DNA of 64,000 nt, from the NCBI RefSeq assembly GCF_001570885.1, contig NZ_BCSN01000003.1, forward strand, positions 1 through 64,000, read 5' to 3'. This document shows positions 19,021-26,313 of this stretch, one piece after another. The stretch comes from Micrococcus lylae NBRC 15355 (lineage in GTDB: Bacteria > Actinomycetota > Actinomycetes > Actinomycetales > Micrococcaceae). Each line of letters opens with the position of its first letter. Within the stretch, counting starts at the first letter, position 1. Below the pieces are notes generated by a model that worked only from the letters and a program-made list of their open reading frames with translations, was not told the DNA's origin and did not search any database. The translations under genes were made by a program, and so were the position numbers.

Positions 19021-20033
19021 CCCTCCGCGCCGGGCCGTCCCGGCCGCGTCCTACCGCCGGCGCTGGGCCGCGGGTCGGTCACGCCGCCGGCGTGTGCCTG
19101 CACGATCTGCGCGGCGATCTCACGGAAGCGCTCGATCGCCCCGGGAGGACTGAGGAGGCGGATGTGGTCGCCGAACTGGAGCAGCTGACGCACCGATTCC
19201 ACATCCGAATAGTGGACGGTGATCGGGGTCCAGCCTTCCTCCGGGACACCCGCGGCGACCAGCCGGGTTCCGAGGATCCGCCGCGCCAGGTCCAGACGGG
19301 TCGAGCGCAGCATCGCCTGCACCTCGACGCCGGGGGTCGGTGAGAGTCCGGTGACCAGCTCGTGCCAGACCGATCGCAGATCGCTGCCGGGGCGCAGCAC
19401 CGCGTCGTCCGTGAGGGCCTCGTACCGGTCGATGCGGCCGGCATGGAACATGCGGGGCGCGCCGCCGACGTCGGCCACGAGGTACCACGCGCCAGCCTTG
19501 TTCGCGAGGCCGTACGGATCCGCGGTGAGCCAGGTCCCGTCGGCCTGACCGCTGCGGCGGTAACGCAGGCGGATGCGTCGTCGCCGGCGCGCGGCGGTGA
19601 GAAGATCGCTCAGGTCTTGCTCCTGCCCCGCGGTGAACCACCCGGTGGGGTCGATGAGCAGGACCTCGGACAGCGGTGTCGTCTCGGGCGCCCGTCCCCG
19701 GAGGGCCACGGCCGTCAGTTTCTCCTGGGCACTCACCTGGTGCGCCTTGAGTCCGATCTGGTTCAGCAGCTCGGCATCCGGGCCGGCCGCGGTCAGCACC
19801 TGCAGTTCGCCCGGATCGAGGCGTGCCACGTCCAGCCGTGCCCGGCGGTCCAGCACGATCGCTCCGCCGCGGCCCTGTTCCGTGTGGATGGGCACACCCG
19901 CGGCCGACAGTGCCACAACGTCCCGGAGGATGGTGCGCGAGGACACCTCGAGGCGACGGGCCAGTTCGGCGCTCGTCATCCGCTCATGTGTCTGCAGGAG
20001 CAACAGGATCGACAGCAGCCGGGAGGACCTCAT
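19005..20033 (-). CDS. WYL-domain transcriptional regulator (YafY type)
   Basis: This 342-aa DNA-binding regulator has an N-terminal winged helix (residues 1-60; MTSAELARRLEVSSRTILRDV is the helix-turn-helix region). A central WYL domain (about 140-230; GAWYLVADVGGAPRMFHAGRI) follows, and a C-terminal WCX extension. WYL domains sense small ligands or nucleic acids; the ligand here is unknown. It is divergent from the glyoxalase-fold gene across 87 bp holding two inverted repeats, so that gene and itself are the likely targets. The last 16 bp overlap oleD in the opposite sense, which could give antisense effects on the ole operon. The C-terminal tail is Arg/Gly-rich. Confidence 0.88.
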   Translation of the reverse strand: MRSSRLLSILLLLQTHERMTSAELARRLEVSSRTILRDVVALSAAGVPIHTEQGRGGAIVLDRRARLDVARLDPGELQVLTAAGPDAELLNQIGLKAHQVSAQEKLTAVALRGRAPETTPLSEVLLIDPTGWFTAGQEQDLSDLLTAARRRRRIRLRYRRSGQADGTWLTADPYGLANKAGAWYLVADVGGAPRMFHAGRIDRYEALTDDAVLRPGSDLRSVWHELVTGLSPTPGVEVQAMLRSTRLDLARRILGTRLVAAGVPEEGWTPITVHYSDVESVRQLLQFGDHIRLLSPPGAIERFREIAAQIVQAHAGGVTDPRPSAGGRTRPGRPGAEGQRSA

Positions 20034-20053
20034 AGGCCGATCCTGCCAGAAGC

Positions 20054-20070
20054 ATGACAGCAGATGTCAT
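20054..20070. promoter_or_regulatory. dyad ATGACA-N5-TGTCAT, candidate operator
   Basis: This perfect 6-5-6 inverted repeat of 17 bp lies 20 bp upstream of the WYL regulator start and 50 bp upstream of the VOC gene. Size and place fit an operator for the divergent WYL regulator. Binding is inferred. Confidence 0.45.
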
Positions 20071-20084
20071 GTTTCCCTGCTCGA

Positions 20085-20122
20085 ATGGTGGCTCCTGAAC
20101 CACCGATCCGAGGAGCCACCAT
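20085..20122 (+). promoter_or_regulatory. 12-bp inverted repeat covering ribosome binding site and start codon of VOC gene
   Basis: ATGGTGGCTCCT (20085-20096) pairs perfectly with AGGAGCCACCAT (20111-20122) over a 14-nt loop. The right arm contains the AGGAG ribosome binding site and the first two bases of the start codon. In RNA the stem would block translation; in DNA it could instead be a second operator. Confidence 0.6.
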
Positions 20123-20486
20123 GACGGCACCCAACCTGTTCCTGAACTACGTGAGCGACGCCGAGCGGTCCACCGCCTTCTACAGCGACCTTTTCGAGAT
20201 CGAACCGACCTTCACCAGCCCCCGCTATGTCGCCTTCGAGGTGGCCCCGGGAGTGCTGTTCGCCATCTGGACCGGCCGCAGCGAGAACGCGGTCGCCGGC
20301 ACGCCTCGGACGAGCGAGGTCGGACTCATGGTCCCCGGCCCGGCGTCGGCCGTCGACGAGGTGTACCGGCGGTGGGCCGCCAAGGGCGTGCGGGTGGTCG
20401 AAGGGCCCTACGACGAGGTGTTCGGCCGCACCTTCGTGATCGCCGACCCCGACGGCAACCTCATCCGGGTCAGCCCCGTCGACTGA
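20121..20486 (+). CDS. VOC family (glyoxalase/bleomycin-resistance fold) protein
   Basis: This small 121-aa protein of the vicinal oxygen chelate superfamily has beta-alpha-beta-beta-beta repeats. SDAERSTAFYSDLFEIEPTF is the first helix/strand unit. The C-terminal unit FGRTFVIADPDGNLIRV is the conserved DPDGN region with a likely metal-side residue. Proteins of this size bind drugs, aldehydes or antibiotics, or act as dioxygenases; the substrate is unknown. The start ATG follows AGGAG by 5 nt. The upstream region has a large hairpin and a dyad, and a WYL regulator is divergent, so it is probably induced by a chemical signal. Confidence 0.85.
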   Translation: MTAPNLFLNYVSDAERSTAFYSDLFEIEPTFTSPRYVAFEVAPGVLFAIWTGRSENAVAGTPRTSEVGLMVPGPASAVDEVYRRWAAKGVRVVEGPYDEVFGRTFVIADPDGNLIRVSPVD

Positions 20487-20505
20487 CCGGCGGCCGGAGG
20501 CTGAT

Positions 20506-20533
20506 GCGCCGCGTTCCCGTCACGGGGCGGCGC
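20506..20533. terminator. hairpin between convergent VOC gene and membrane protein gene
   Basis: GCGCCGC and GCGGCGC enclose an inner CCCG-tca-CGGG stem. It sits between two converging stops 54 bp apart. Confidence 0.5.
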
Positions 20534-20539
20534 CCGGCC

Positions 20540-20947
20540 TCACCGGTCGGCGGGCGAGTCGAGCAGCACTGCACGGTAGCTCCGGTGGAAGAGGACGCCG
20601 ACGACGGTGCCCAGCGCCACGGCCGCCGCGACCTGTAACGTCCCGCCCGGCAGTCCCGCGATCAGAGCCGGTCCGATGGCCGCCCCGAACGCCAGGGCGA
20701 GCGCGGCCGCGGCGGGCACCGTGTCCTGGGACGCCGAACCGCCGGCCGCCCGGAGCTCGCTGAACCGCCGCTGCACGGGGAGCAGGGCCACGACGGCGAC
20801 GACCATCGCCACCACCATGCCCGCCAGGGCGGGCCAGTCCCCCACCAGCGCGCGGAGGCCGGCGCTCGTCAACGCGACGCCGACGCACACGGAGGCGACC
20901 GTCAATCGTCTGAGCACGGAAGGCTCTGTCACGGCGGCGAAGCTCAT
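20540..20947 (-). CDS. small four-helix membrane protein of unknown function
   Basis: This 135-aa protein has four hydrophobic segments (about residues 13-30, 35-55, 72-92 and 96-115) and a short cytoplasmic tail with Arg and Asp. I do not recognise the family. The ATG at 20947 has a TAGGGT hexamer exactly 7 nt upstream and no Shine-Dalgarno sequence, so it is likely leaderless. It lies 51 bp downstream of the divergent, separately transcribed parE end. Nothing in the neighbours gives a role. Confidence 0.72.
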   Translation of the reverse strand: MSFAAVTEPSVLRRLTVASVCVGVALTSAGLRALVGDWPALAGMVVAMVVAVVALLPVQRRFSELRAAGGSASQDTVPAAAALALAFGAAIGPALIAGLPGGTLQVAAAVALGTVVGVLFHRSYRAVLLDSPADR

Positions 20948-20954
20948 GTCCCCC

Positions 20955-20960
20955 ACCCTA
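20955..20960 (-). promoter_or_regulatory. -10 element (leaderless-type) for the membrane protein gene
   Basis: TAGGGT on the minus strand, then 7 nt, then the ATG at 20947. No ribosome binding site. Confidence 0.5.
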
Positions 20961-20998
20961 GGGGCCCCACCGGCCGCCGGGTCCACCGCACCGCGTCC

Positions 20999-23104
20999 TC
21001 AGGCATCGATGCGCTCGGCGTCCAGCTCGTCCGCGTTGGAGACGATGAACTCCTTGCGGGGTGCCACGGAGGAGCCCATGAGCAGGTCGAAGACCTTCTC
21101 TGCGGCCTCGAACTCGCTGATGCGCACGCGGCGCAGCATGCGGTGGCGCGGGTCCATGGTGGTCTCCGCCAGCTGGTCCGCGTCCATCTCGCCCAGGCCC
21201 TTGTAGCGCTGGATCGGCTCCTTGTAGCTGCGGCCCTCCGACTCGAGGCGGGTCAGCAGCTGCGCCAGCTCCTTCTCGGAGTACGTGTACACGACCTCGC
21301 GCTCCTTCTTGCCGCGGGCCACGACCTCCACGCGATGCAGCGGCGGGACGGCGGCGTAGACGCGGCCTGCCTCCACCAGCGGCCGCATGTAGCGGAAGAA
21401 CAGGGTGAGCAGCAGGGTGCGGATGTGGGCGCCGTCCACGTCCGCATCGGTCATGAGGATGACCTTGCCGTAGCGGGCGGCGTCCAGGTCGAAGGAGCGG
21501 CCGGCACCGCCGCCGACCACCTGGATCAGCGCGGAGCATTCGGCGTTGGAGAGCATGTCCCCCACCGAGGCCTTCTGGACGTTGAGGATCTTGCCGCGGA
21601 TCGGCAGCAGCGCCTGGAAGTCCGAGGAGCGGGCCAGCTTCGCGGTGCCCAGCGCCGAGTCGCCCTCCACGATGAACAGCTCGGAGGAGGTGACGTCGTT
21701 GGTGCGGCAGTCGGCCAGCTTCGACGGCATGGAGGAGGACTCGAGCGCGTTCTTGCGGCGCTGGTTCTCCTTGTGGGTGCGGGCCGCGATGCGGGACTTC
21801 ATCTCCGCCACGACTTTCTCCAGCACCGCGGCGGACTGCTGCCTCTGGGTTCGGGCGCCGGACTTCAGCAGGGCTGCGAGCTCCTTGGAGACCACGTTGT
21901 TGACGATGCGGCGCACGGCCGGGGTGCCGAGCACCTCCTTCGTCTGGCCCTCGAACTGCGGCTCGGCCAGGCGCACGGTGAGCACCGCGGTGAGTCCGGC
22001 GAGGACGTCGTCCTTCTCCAGCTTGTCGGTGCCGGCCTTGAGCTTGCGGGCGTTCGCGGCGACCTGGTCGCGGAAGGTCTTCAGCAGCGCTGCCTCGAAG
22101 CCGGACTGGTGGGTGCCGCCCTTGGGGGTGGCGATGATGTTCACGAAGGAGCGGAACGTGGTCTCGTAGCCCACGTCCCAGCGCAGGGCCACGTCCACCT
22201 CGCAGGTGCGATCCACGTCCTTCATCTGGGTGCGGCCGTCCGCGCCCAGCACGGGGACGCGCTCGGAGAACGTGCCGGAGCCCTGCAGGCGCCACACATC
22301 TGTGACGGGCGAGGCCGGGGTGAGGTGCTCGGCGAACTCGGCGATGCCGCCGTCGTACTGGAAGACCTCCTCATGCGGGCCCTGTTCCCCCGGCGTGCCC
22401 TTGAGCCGGCGCAGGTCCCGCACCGTGATGCGCAGGCCCGGGATCAGGTAGGCGGTCTGGCGGGCGCGGGCCTGCAGCTCCTCCACGGAGAAGCGGGCGT
22501 CCGGAGTGAACACCTGTTCGTCCGCCCAGTAGCGGACCCGGGTGCCGGTGACACCGCGCTTGGCCCTGCCGACGACCTCGAGCGGGGTGACCTCGGTGCT
22601 CTCGGCGAACGGCGCCTCCGGGCTCGGGCGGGAAGCGTCCTGGAAGGTGCCCGGCACTCCGCGGCGGAAGGACATGCGATGCACCTTGCCGCCGCGCGAG
22701 ACGTGGACGTCCAGGCGGGAGGACAGCGCGTTCACCACCGAGGCGCCCACGCCGTGCAGGCCGCCGGAGGCCGCGTAGGAGCCGCCGCCGAACTTGCCGC
22801 CGGCGTGCAGCTTGGTGAAGACGACCTCCACGCCGGACAGGCCGGTGCGGGGCTCGACGTCCACGGGGATGCCGCGGCCGGAATCCTCGACCTCCACCGA
22901 ACCGTCCGGGTGCAGCGTGATCTCGATCGAGGAGCCGTAGCCGGCCAGGGCTTCGTCCACCGAGTTGTCGATGATCTCCCACAGGCAGTGCATCAGGCCG
23001 CGGGAGTCGGTGGAGCCGATGTACATGCCGGGGCGCTTGCGCACGGCCTCGAGCCCCTCCAACACGGAGAGGTGGCGGGCGTTGTACTCGGTTGAGCGGC
23101 TCAC
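20999..23104 (-). CDS. parE: DNA topoisomerase IV-type subunit B (ParE/GyrB family)
   Basis: This is the ATPase subunit of a type II topoisomerase, 701 aa, and the partner of the ParC-type subunit at 4778-7369. The GHKL ATPase domain carries the catalytic Glu43 and Mg-binding Asn47 (EIIDNSVDEAL) and the lid GGLHGVGASVVNAL. The transducer domain is next. The TOPRIM domain is marked by FIVEGDSALGTAK and by MTDADVDGAHIRTLLL, whose acidic residues bind Mg. The start is GTG at 23104, about 10 nt after AAAGG; the open frame upstream has no family similarity. In actinobacteria this gene is found near sigA, as here. A separate gyrA/gyrB pair would be expected near oriC, outside this window. Confidence 0.93.
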   Translation of the reverse strand: MSRSTEYNARHLSVLEGLEAVRKRPGMYIGSTDSRGLMHCLWEIIDNSVDEALAGYGSSIEITLHPDGSVEVEDSGRGIPVDVEPRTGLSGVEVVFTKLHAGGKFGGGSYAASGGLHGVGASVVNALSSRLDVHVSRGGKVHRMSFRRGVPGTFQDASRPSPEAPFAESTEVTPLEVVGRAKRGVTGTRVRYWADEQVFTPDARFSVEELQARARQTAYLIPGLRITVRDLRRLKGTPGEQGPHEEVFQYDGGIAEFAEHLTPASPVTDVWRLQGSGTFSERVPVLGADGRTQMKDVDRTCEVDVALRWDVGYETTFRSFVNIIATPKGGTHQSGFEAALLKTFRDQVAANARKLKAGTDKLEKDDVLAGLTAVLTVRLAEPQFEGQTKEVLGTPAVRRIVNNVVSKELAALLKSGARTQRQQSAAVLEKVVAEMKSRIAARTHKENQRRKNALESSSMPSKLADCRTNDVTSSELFIVEGDSALGTAKLARSSDFQALLPIRGKILNVQKASVGDMLSNAECSALIQVVGGGAGRSFDLDAARYGKVILMTDADVDGAHIRTLLLTLFFRYMRPLVEAGRVYAAVPPLHRVEVVARGKKEREVVYTYSEKELAQLLTRLESEGRSYKEPIQRYKGLGEMDADQLAETTMDPRHRMLRRVRISEFEAAEKVFDLLMGSSVAPRKEFIVSNADELDAERIDA

Positions 23105-23317
23105 GGCGGGATCTTGCCTTTCCTGCGGATCGAGGGCGTCTTCCAGGGTACGTCGGCAGCCCGCTACGCGGGCGGCGAAACACCGCGGCCGCGACACCAC
23201 GGGAGGGAACAGACCTGCCATAGTGGTGGTTCTGATGGATGGAGCGGGCACGCCCGCGGGACCGTCGAGACGGACCCGTCGCCCGCTGCCGGACACCGAA
23301 GACCGAAGGAGGACGCC

Positions 23318-23539
23318 ATGTCCACGACCGCTGTGGCCGAACCGGCCTCGCTGAACGCCACCGACCGCTGCGACCGTTGCGGTGCGCAGGCCTACGTGCG
23401 CGCCGTCCTCACCGCCGGCGGCGAGCTGCTCTTCTGCGGCCACCACGCCCGGGCCGTCGAGGACGTCCTGCGTCCGCAGACCTCGGTGTGGCAGGACCAG
23501 ACCCACGAGCTCACCGTGCGTCCCACCCCGGAGGACTGA
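23318..23539 (+). CDS. DUF7455 small zinc-ribbon-like protein
   Basis: This 73-aa protein is conserved beside parE/sigA in actinobacteria. It has a CDRCGAQA half-site and a FCGHHAR half-site, so CxxC plus CxHH can bind one zinc. No catalytic motif is seen and the role is unknown. The ATG follows a strong ribosome binding site (GAAGGAGG, 7 nt away). It is divergent from parE across 213 bp. That gap holds a weak TAGTGG -10-like hexamer at 23221-23226 on the plus strand and nothing else I can name. Confidence 0.82.
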   Translation: MSTTAVAEPASLNATDRCDRCGAQAYVRAVLTAGGELLFCGHHARAVEDVLRPQTSVWQDQTHELTVRPTPED

Positions 23540-23554
23540 CCTGCCGGACGCAGA

Positions 23555-23591
23555 TGAGGGCCGGGACTCCAGTGCGGGGTCCCGGCCCTCA
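23555..23591. terminator. strong terminator hairpin after DUF7455 gene
   Basis: The 13-bp perfect arms TGAGGGCCGGGAC and GTCCCGGCCCTCA extend inward by a further CC/GG. It begins 15 bp after the stop codon. Confidence 0.8.
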
Positions 23592-23605
23592 GTGCGTCCC
23601 GGGTC

Positions 23606-23704
23606 GACGAGGTTCGCCCGCGTCCCCGGCCGACGAGGTTCGCCCTCCTGCCCGCCGTCGCTCATGCTCTGGCGGGCCCGTTGCGCGGGCGAAGGACGAG
23701 GTTC
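23606..23704. repeat. three copies of GACGAGGTTC
   Basis: GACGAGGTTCGCCC occurs at 23606-23619 and 23632-23645 (26-bp period), and a shorter GACGAGGTTC at 23695-23704. They lie in the non-coding stretch before the GNAT gene end. The function is unknown. Confidence 0.5.
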
Positions 23705-23727
23705 ACAGGCCCACCGCCCAGCCCACG

Positions 23728-24306
23728 TCAGCGGGCCGGGACCAGGCGTCCGTATTCGACTTCCGCGAGCTGGGGCCGGCGGGGGTCCGCGGAGCGGTGA
23801 CCGGTCTCCGTGAATCCGAGCCGCTCGTAGGCGCGACGCCCCGCGATGTTGTCCTCCGGCGTCTCGAGCAGCTGGCGGCTCCGCCCCGCCTGCCGCATCA
23901 CCTCGTCCGCCCCCGCGAACAGCGCCTCGACGACGCCGCGGCCGCGGTGACCGGGGCGCACGTAGACGGACACGATGTTCACCGTGTCCTCGTCCAGGAG
24001 CATGTCCTCGGTGTAGCCGACCCAGTCGATGCTCAGCGCGCCCACCGGAACACCGTCCGCCAGTGCCTGGAGGTGGGTGTGCGGTCCGGACACCCGTTCA
24101 CGCCAGGTGGCCTCCGTGTAGTCGGCGACGTCGTCCAGGGTTGCCCAGAAGTAGTCCGGGGCGTCCGCGAGCATCTCCAGGCGCAGCTCGCGGTAGGACT
24201 CCCAGTCCGCCTCGTCCAGCAGACGCAGCGAGAGCGGCGCGTCCGGATGGACGGTCTCGGGCAGGGTGACCTCCGGCCGTCGGCCGGAAACGGGGATGTC
24301 CGACAT
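23728..24306 (-). CDS. GNAT family N-acetyltransferase
   Basis: This 192-aa protein is a single GNAT domain. The acetyl-CoA pyrophosphate loop is seen in VYVRPGHRGRGVVEALFAGA (the RxxGxG/A pattern), followed by the usual QLLETPEDNIAGRRAYERLGF helix where the Asn and Tyr position the substrate. The acceptor is unknown. The ATG has GAGAGGA about 7 nt upstream. It is transcribed in the same direction as sigA, 130 bp downstream of it, but a hairpin separates them. Confidence 0.88.
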   Translation of the reverse strand: MSDIPVSGRRPEVTLPETVHPDAPLSLRLLDEADWESYRELRLEMLADAPDYFWATLDDVADYTEATWRERVSGPHTHLQALADGVPVGALSIDWVGYTEDMLLDEDTVNIVSVYVRPGHRGRGVVEALFAGADEVMRQAGRSRQLLETPEDNIAGRRAYERLGFTETGHRSADPRRPQLAEVEYGRLVPAR

Positions 24307-24387
24307 CGGGCGTCCTCTCGAAGACGGGCTCGCCGGTCGCGGCGGGCAACGGTGGGGGCCTGCGACGACGCGGCGTGGGTGCCTGCG

Positions 24388-24424
24388 ACGACGCCCCGCT
24401 CGGCGGGGCCGGCAGGGGCGTCGT
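24388..24424 (-). terminator. terminator hairpin after sigA
   Basis: The 10-bp perfect arms ACGACGCCCC and GGGGCGTCGT surround a 17-nt loop and begin 13 bp after the sigA stop. A 14-bp direct repeat GCCTGCGACGACGC (24358-24371, 24381-24394) overlaps the left arm. Confidence 0.65.
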
Positions 24425-24436
24425 GGGGCCGCGGGG

Positions 24437-25996
24437 TCAGTCGAGGTAGTCGCGGAGGACCTGGGAACGCGAGGGGTGGCGCAGCTTCGACATGGTCTTC
24501 GACTCGATCTGCCGGATGCGCTCCCGCGTCACGCCGTAGACCTTTCCTATCTCGTCCAGGGTCTTCGGCTGGCCGTCGGTGAGGCCGAAGCGCATGGCGA
24601 CGACGCCGGCCTCGCGCTCGGAGAGCGTGTCCAGCACGGAGTGCAGCTGCTCCTGAAGCAGGGTGAAGGACACGGCATCCGACGGGACGACCGCCTCGGA
24701 GTCCTCAATGAGGTCGCCGAACTCGGAGTCGCCGTCCTCACCGAGCGGAGTGTGCAGGGAGATCGGCTCGCGGCCGTACTTCTGGACCTCGACGACCTTC
24801 TCCGGGGTCATGTCGAGCTCCTTGGCCAGCTCCTCCGGGGTGGGCTCGCGGCCCAGGTCCTGGAGCATCTGGCGCTGCACGCGGGCGAGCTTGTTGATGA
24901 CCTCCACCATGTGCACCGGGATGCGGATGGTGCGCGCCTGGTCCGCCATCGCGCGGGTGATGGCCTGACGGATCCACCAGGTCGCGTAGGTCGAGAACTT
25001 GAAGCCCTTGGTGTAGTCGAACTTCTCGACGGCACGGATCAGACCGAGGTTGCCCTCCTGGATGAGGTCCAGGAAGAGCATGCCGCGGCCGGTGTAGCGC
25101 TTGGCCAGGGAGACGACGAGACGCAGGTTCGCCTCGAGCAGGTGGTTCTTCGCCCGACGGCCGTCCGCGATGATCAGCTGCATGTCGCGACGCTCGCGGT
25201 AGTCCTCGACCGGGTTCTCCTTCATCTTGTGCTCGGCGTAGAGGCCGGCCTCGATGCGCATCGCGAGGTCCACCTCCTGCTCCGCGTTGAGGAGGGCGAC
25301 CTTGCCGATCTGCTTCAGGTAGTCCTTCACCGGGTCAGCGGTCGCACCGGCGACGACGACCTGCTGGACCGGCGCGTCGTCCTCCGAGTTGTCCACCACG
25401 AAGCCGCCGGAGGAACCGGCATCCTCACCCTTCTTGTCGCCCTTGACGCCGGCCTGCTCCTTGGCCGCCGACTCGTCGGACTGGGGCTCTTCGACCTCGG
25501 TCTCCTCGACGGCGTCGGGCGCGGTCGGCTGGAGGTCCTCGAGCTCCGCGGCGGCCTTGGCCGAGGCCTTCTTCGTTGCAGGCCTGCGGGCTGCGGTCTT
25601 CGCGGCCGGAGCCTTCTCGGCCGCCGTGCCGGTGGTCTTCTTCGCGGCGGCGGTGGTCTTCTTCGCCGTCGAGGACTTCGCGGTCGAGGCAGAGCCGGTG
25701 CCCGTGGTCTTCTTCGCCGCGGGGGTCTTGGCGGTGGAGGCCTTCTTGGTCGCGGTCGACGTCGTCTTCTTCGCCGCGGCGGTGGTCTTCTTCGCCGTCG
25801 AGGACTTCGCGGTCGAGGCAGAGCCGGTGCCCGTGGCCTTCTTCGCCGCAGGCTTCTTCGCAGCGGTCGTCGTCGAGCCCGTCGTGCCGGACTTCTTGGC
25901 CGCGGTGGTCTTGCGAGCGGTGGTCTTCTTCGCGGCGGGGGTCGAGGTGGTCTCCGGACCGTCCTGCTTGCCGCTGGTGGTCGACGTCGGGGTCAC
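24437..25996 (-). CDS. sigA: principal RNA polymerase sigma factor (SigA/RpoD, HrdB-like)
   Basis: This is the housekeeping sigma-70 factor, 519 aa. Region 1.2 starts at [16 protein letters not shown] and region 2 has [19 protein letters not shown] and [13 protein letters not shown] (promoter melting and -10 contact). Region 4.2 ends the protein with [20 protein letters not shown] (-35 contact). The first about 190 residues are a Lys/Ala/Thr-rich tail resembling histone H1 tails, with a 43-codon internal duplication. An acidic stretch precedes region 1.2. The start is GTG at 25996, with AAAGG about 8 nt upstream. The gene is followed by a terminator and preceded by 317 bp of non-coding DNA. 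Confidence 0.95.
   Translation of the reverse strand: MTPTSTTSGKQDGPETTSTPAAKKTTARKTTAAKKSGTTGSTTTAAKKPAAKKATGTGSASTAKSSTAKKTTAAAKKTTSTATKKASTAKTPAAKKTTGTGSASTAKSSTAKKTTAAAKKTTGTAAEKAPAAKTAARRPATKKASAKAAAELEDLQPTAPDAVEETEVEEPQSDESAAKEQAGVKGDKKGEDAGSSGGFVVDNSEDDAPVQQVVVAGATADPVKDYLKQIGKVALLNAEQEVDLAMRIEAGLYAEHKMKENPVEDYRERRDMQLIIADGRRAKNHLLEANLRLVVSLAKRYTGRGMLFLDLIQEGNLGLIRAVEKFDYTKGFKFSTYATWWIRQAITRAMADQARTIRIPVHMVEVINKLARVQRQMLQDLGREPTPEELAKELDMTPEKVVEVQKYGREPISLHTPLGEDGDSEFGDLIEDSEAVVPSDAVSFTLLQEQLHSVLDTLSEREAGVVAMRFGLTDGQPKTLDEIGKVYGVTRERIRQIESKTMSKLRHPSRSQVLRDYLD
25647..25836 (-). repeat. 61-bp direct repeat in the sigA N-terminal tail
   Basis: Bases 25647-25707 and 25776-25836 are identical over 61 bp, with a period of 129 bp (43 codons). 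Both copies encode the same Lys/Thr/Ala stretch beginning [17 protein letters not shown]. It is a recent in-frame duplication. Confidence 0.9.
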
Positions 25997-26313
25997 ACGT
26001 GGCCTTTCGGTTGGTCCGCGGCCGTTCCGCGGGTGTCTGCAGTGGCGCGCACCGTCGCCTCTCCGGCCCGGTGGAGGACCGCAGGGAGCCGACATGCGCG
26101 TGACCCTGTCAAGTCCAGGCCTGACGGCCACACCGCGCCGCGGCGTGTCCGGCGACCGCATCGGACTCCAGGGTCTTCGGTGCGCACAACACGGCCTGCT
26201 GACGGTCTATTCCCGCTCGGGACGGAAATGCTCCGCGGCCTGCCGTGAGGCAATGCTCCGCGGCCTGCCGTGAGGCCCGATTATGCCACGCAGACCCGCG
26301 CTCGGCCGGGCCC
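25997..26313. other. 317-bp non-coding region upstream of sigA
   Basis: No gene is supported here. The region must hold the sigA promoter. One TTGACA (minus strand, 26107-26112) is a possible -35 box, but no good -10 follows at 16-18 bp. A 25-bp tandem duplication lies at 26227-26276. The far end would also carry the 3' flank of the DUF4192 gene, which ends at 26314. Confidence 0.5.
26227..26276. repeat. perfect 25-bp tandem duplication
   Basis: Two identical 25-bp copies (26227-26251, 26252-26276), each starting AATGCTCCGCGG, abut exactly. They lie between the DUF4192 stop and the sigA promoter region. Confidence 0.9.

Noticed and set aside
26107-26112. TTGACA upstream of sigA as a -35 box
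   Set aside because: The hexamer is perfect, but no TAnnnT lies 16-18 bp downstream, so I did not call a promoter; it is only mentioned.
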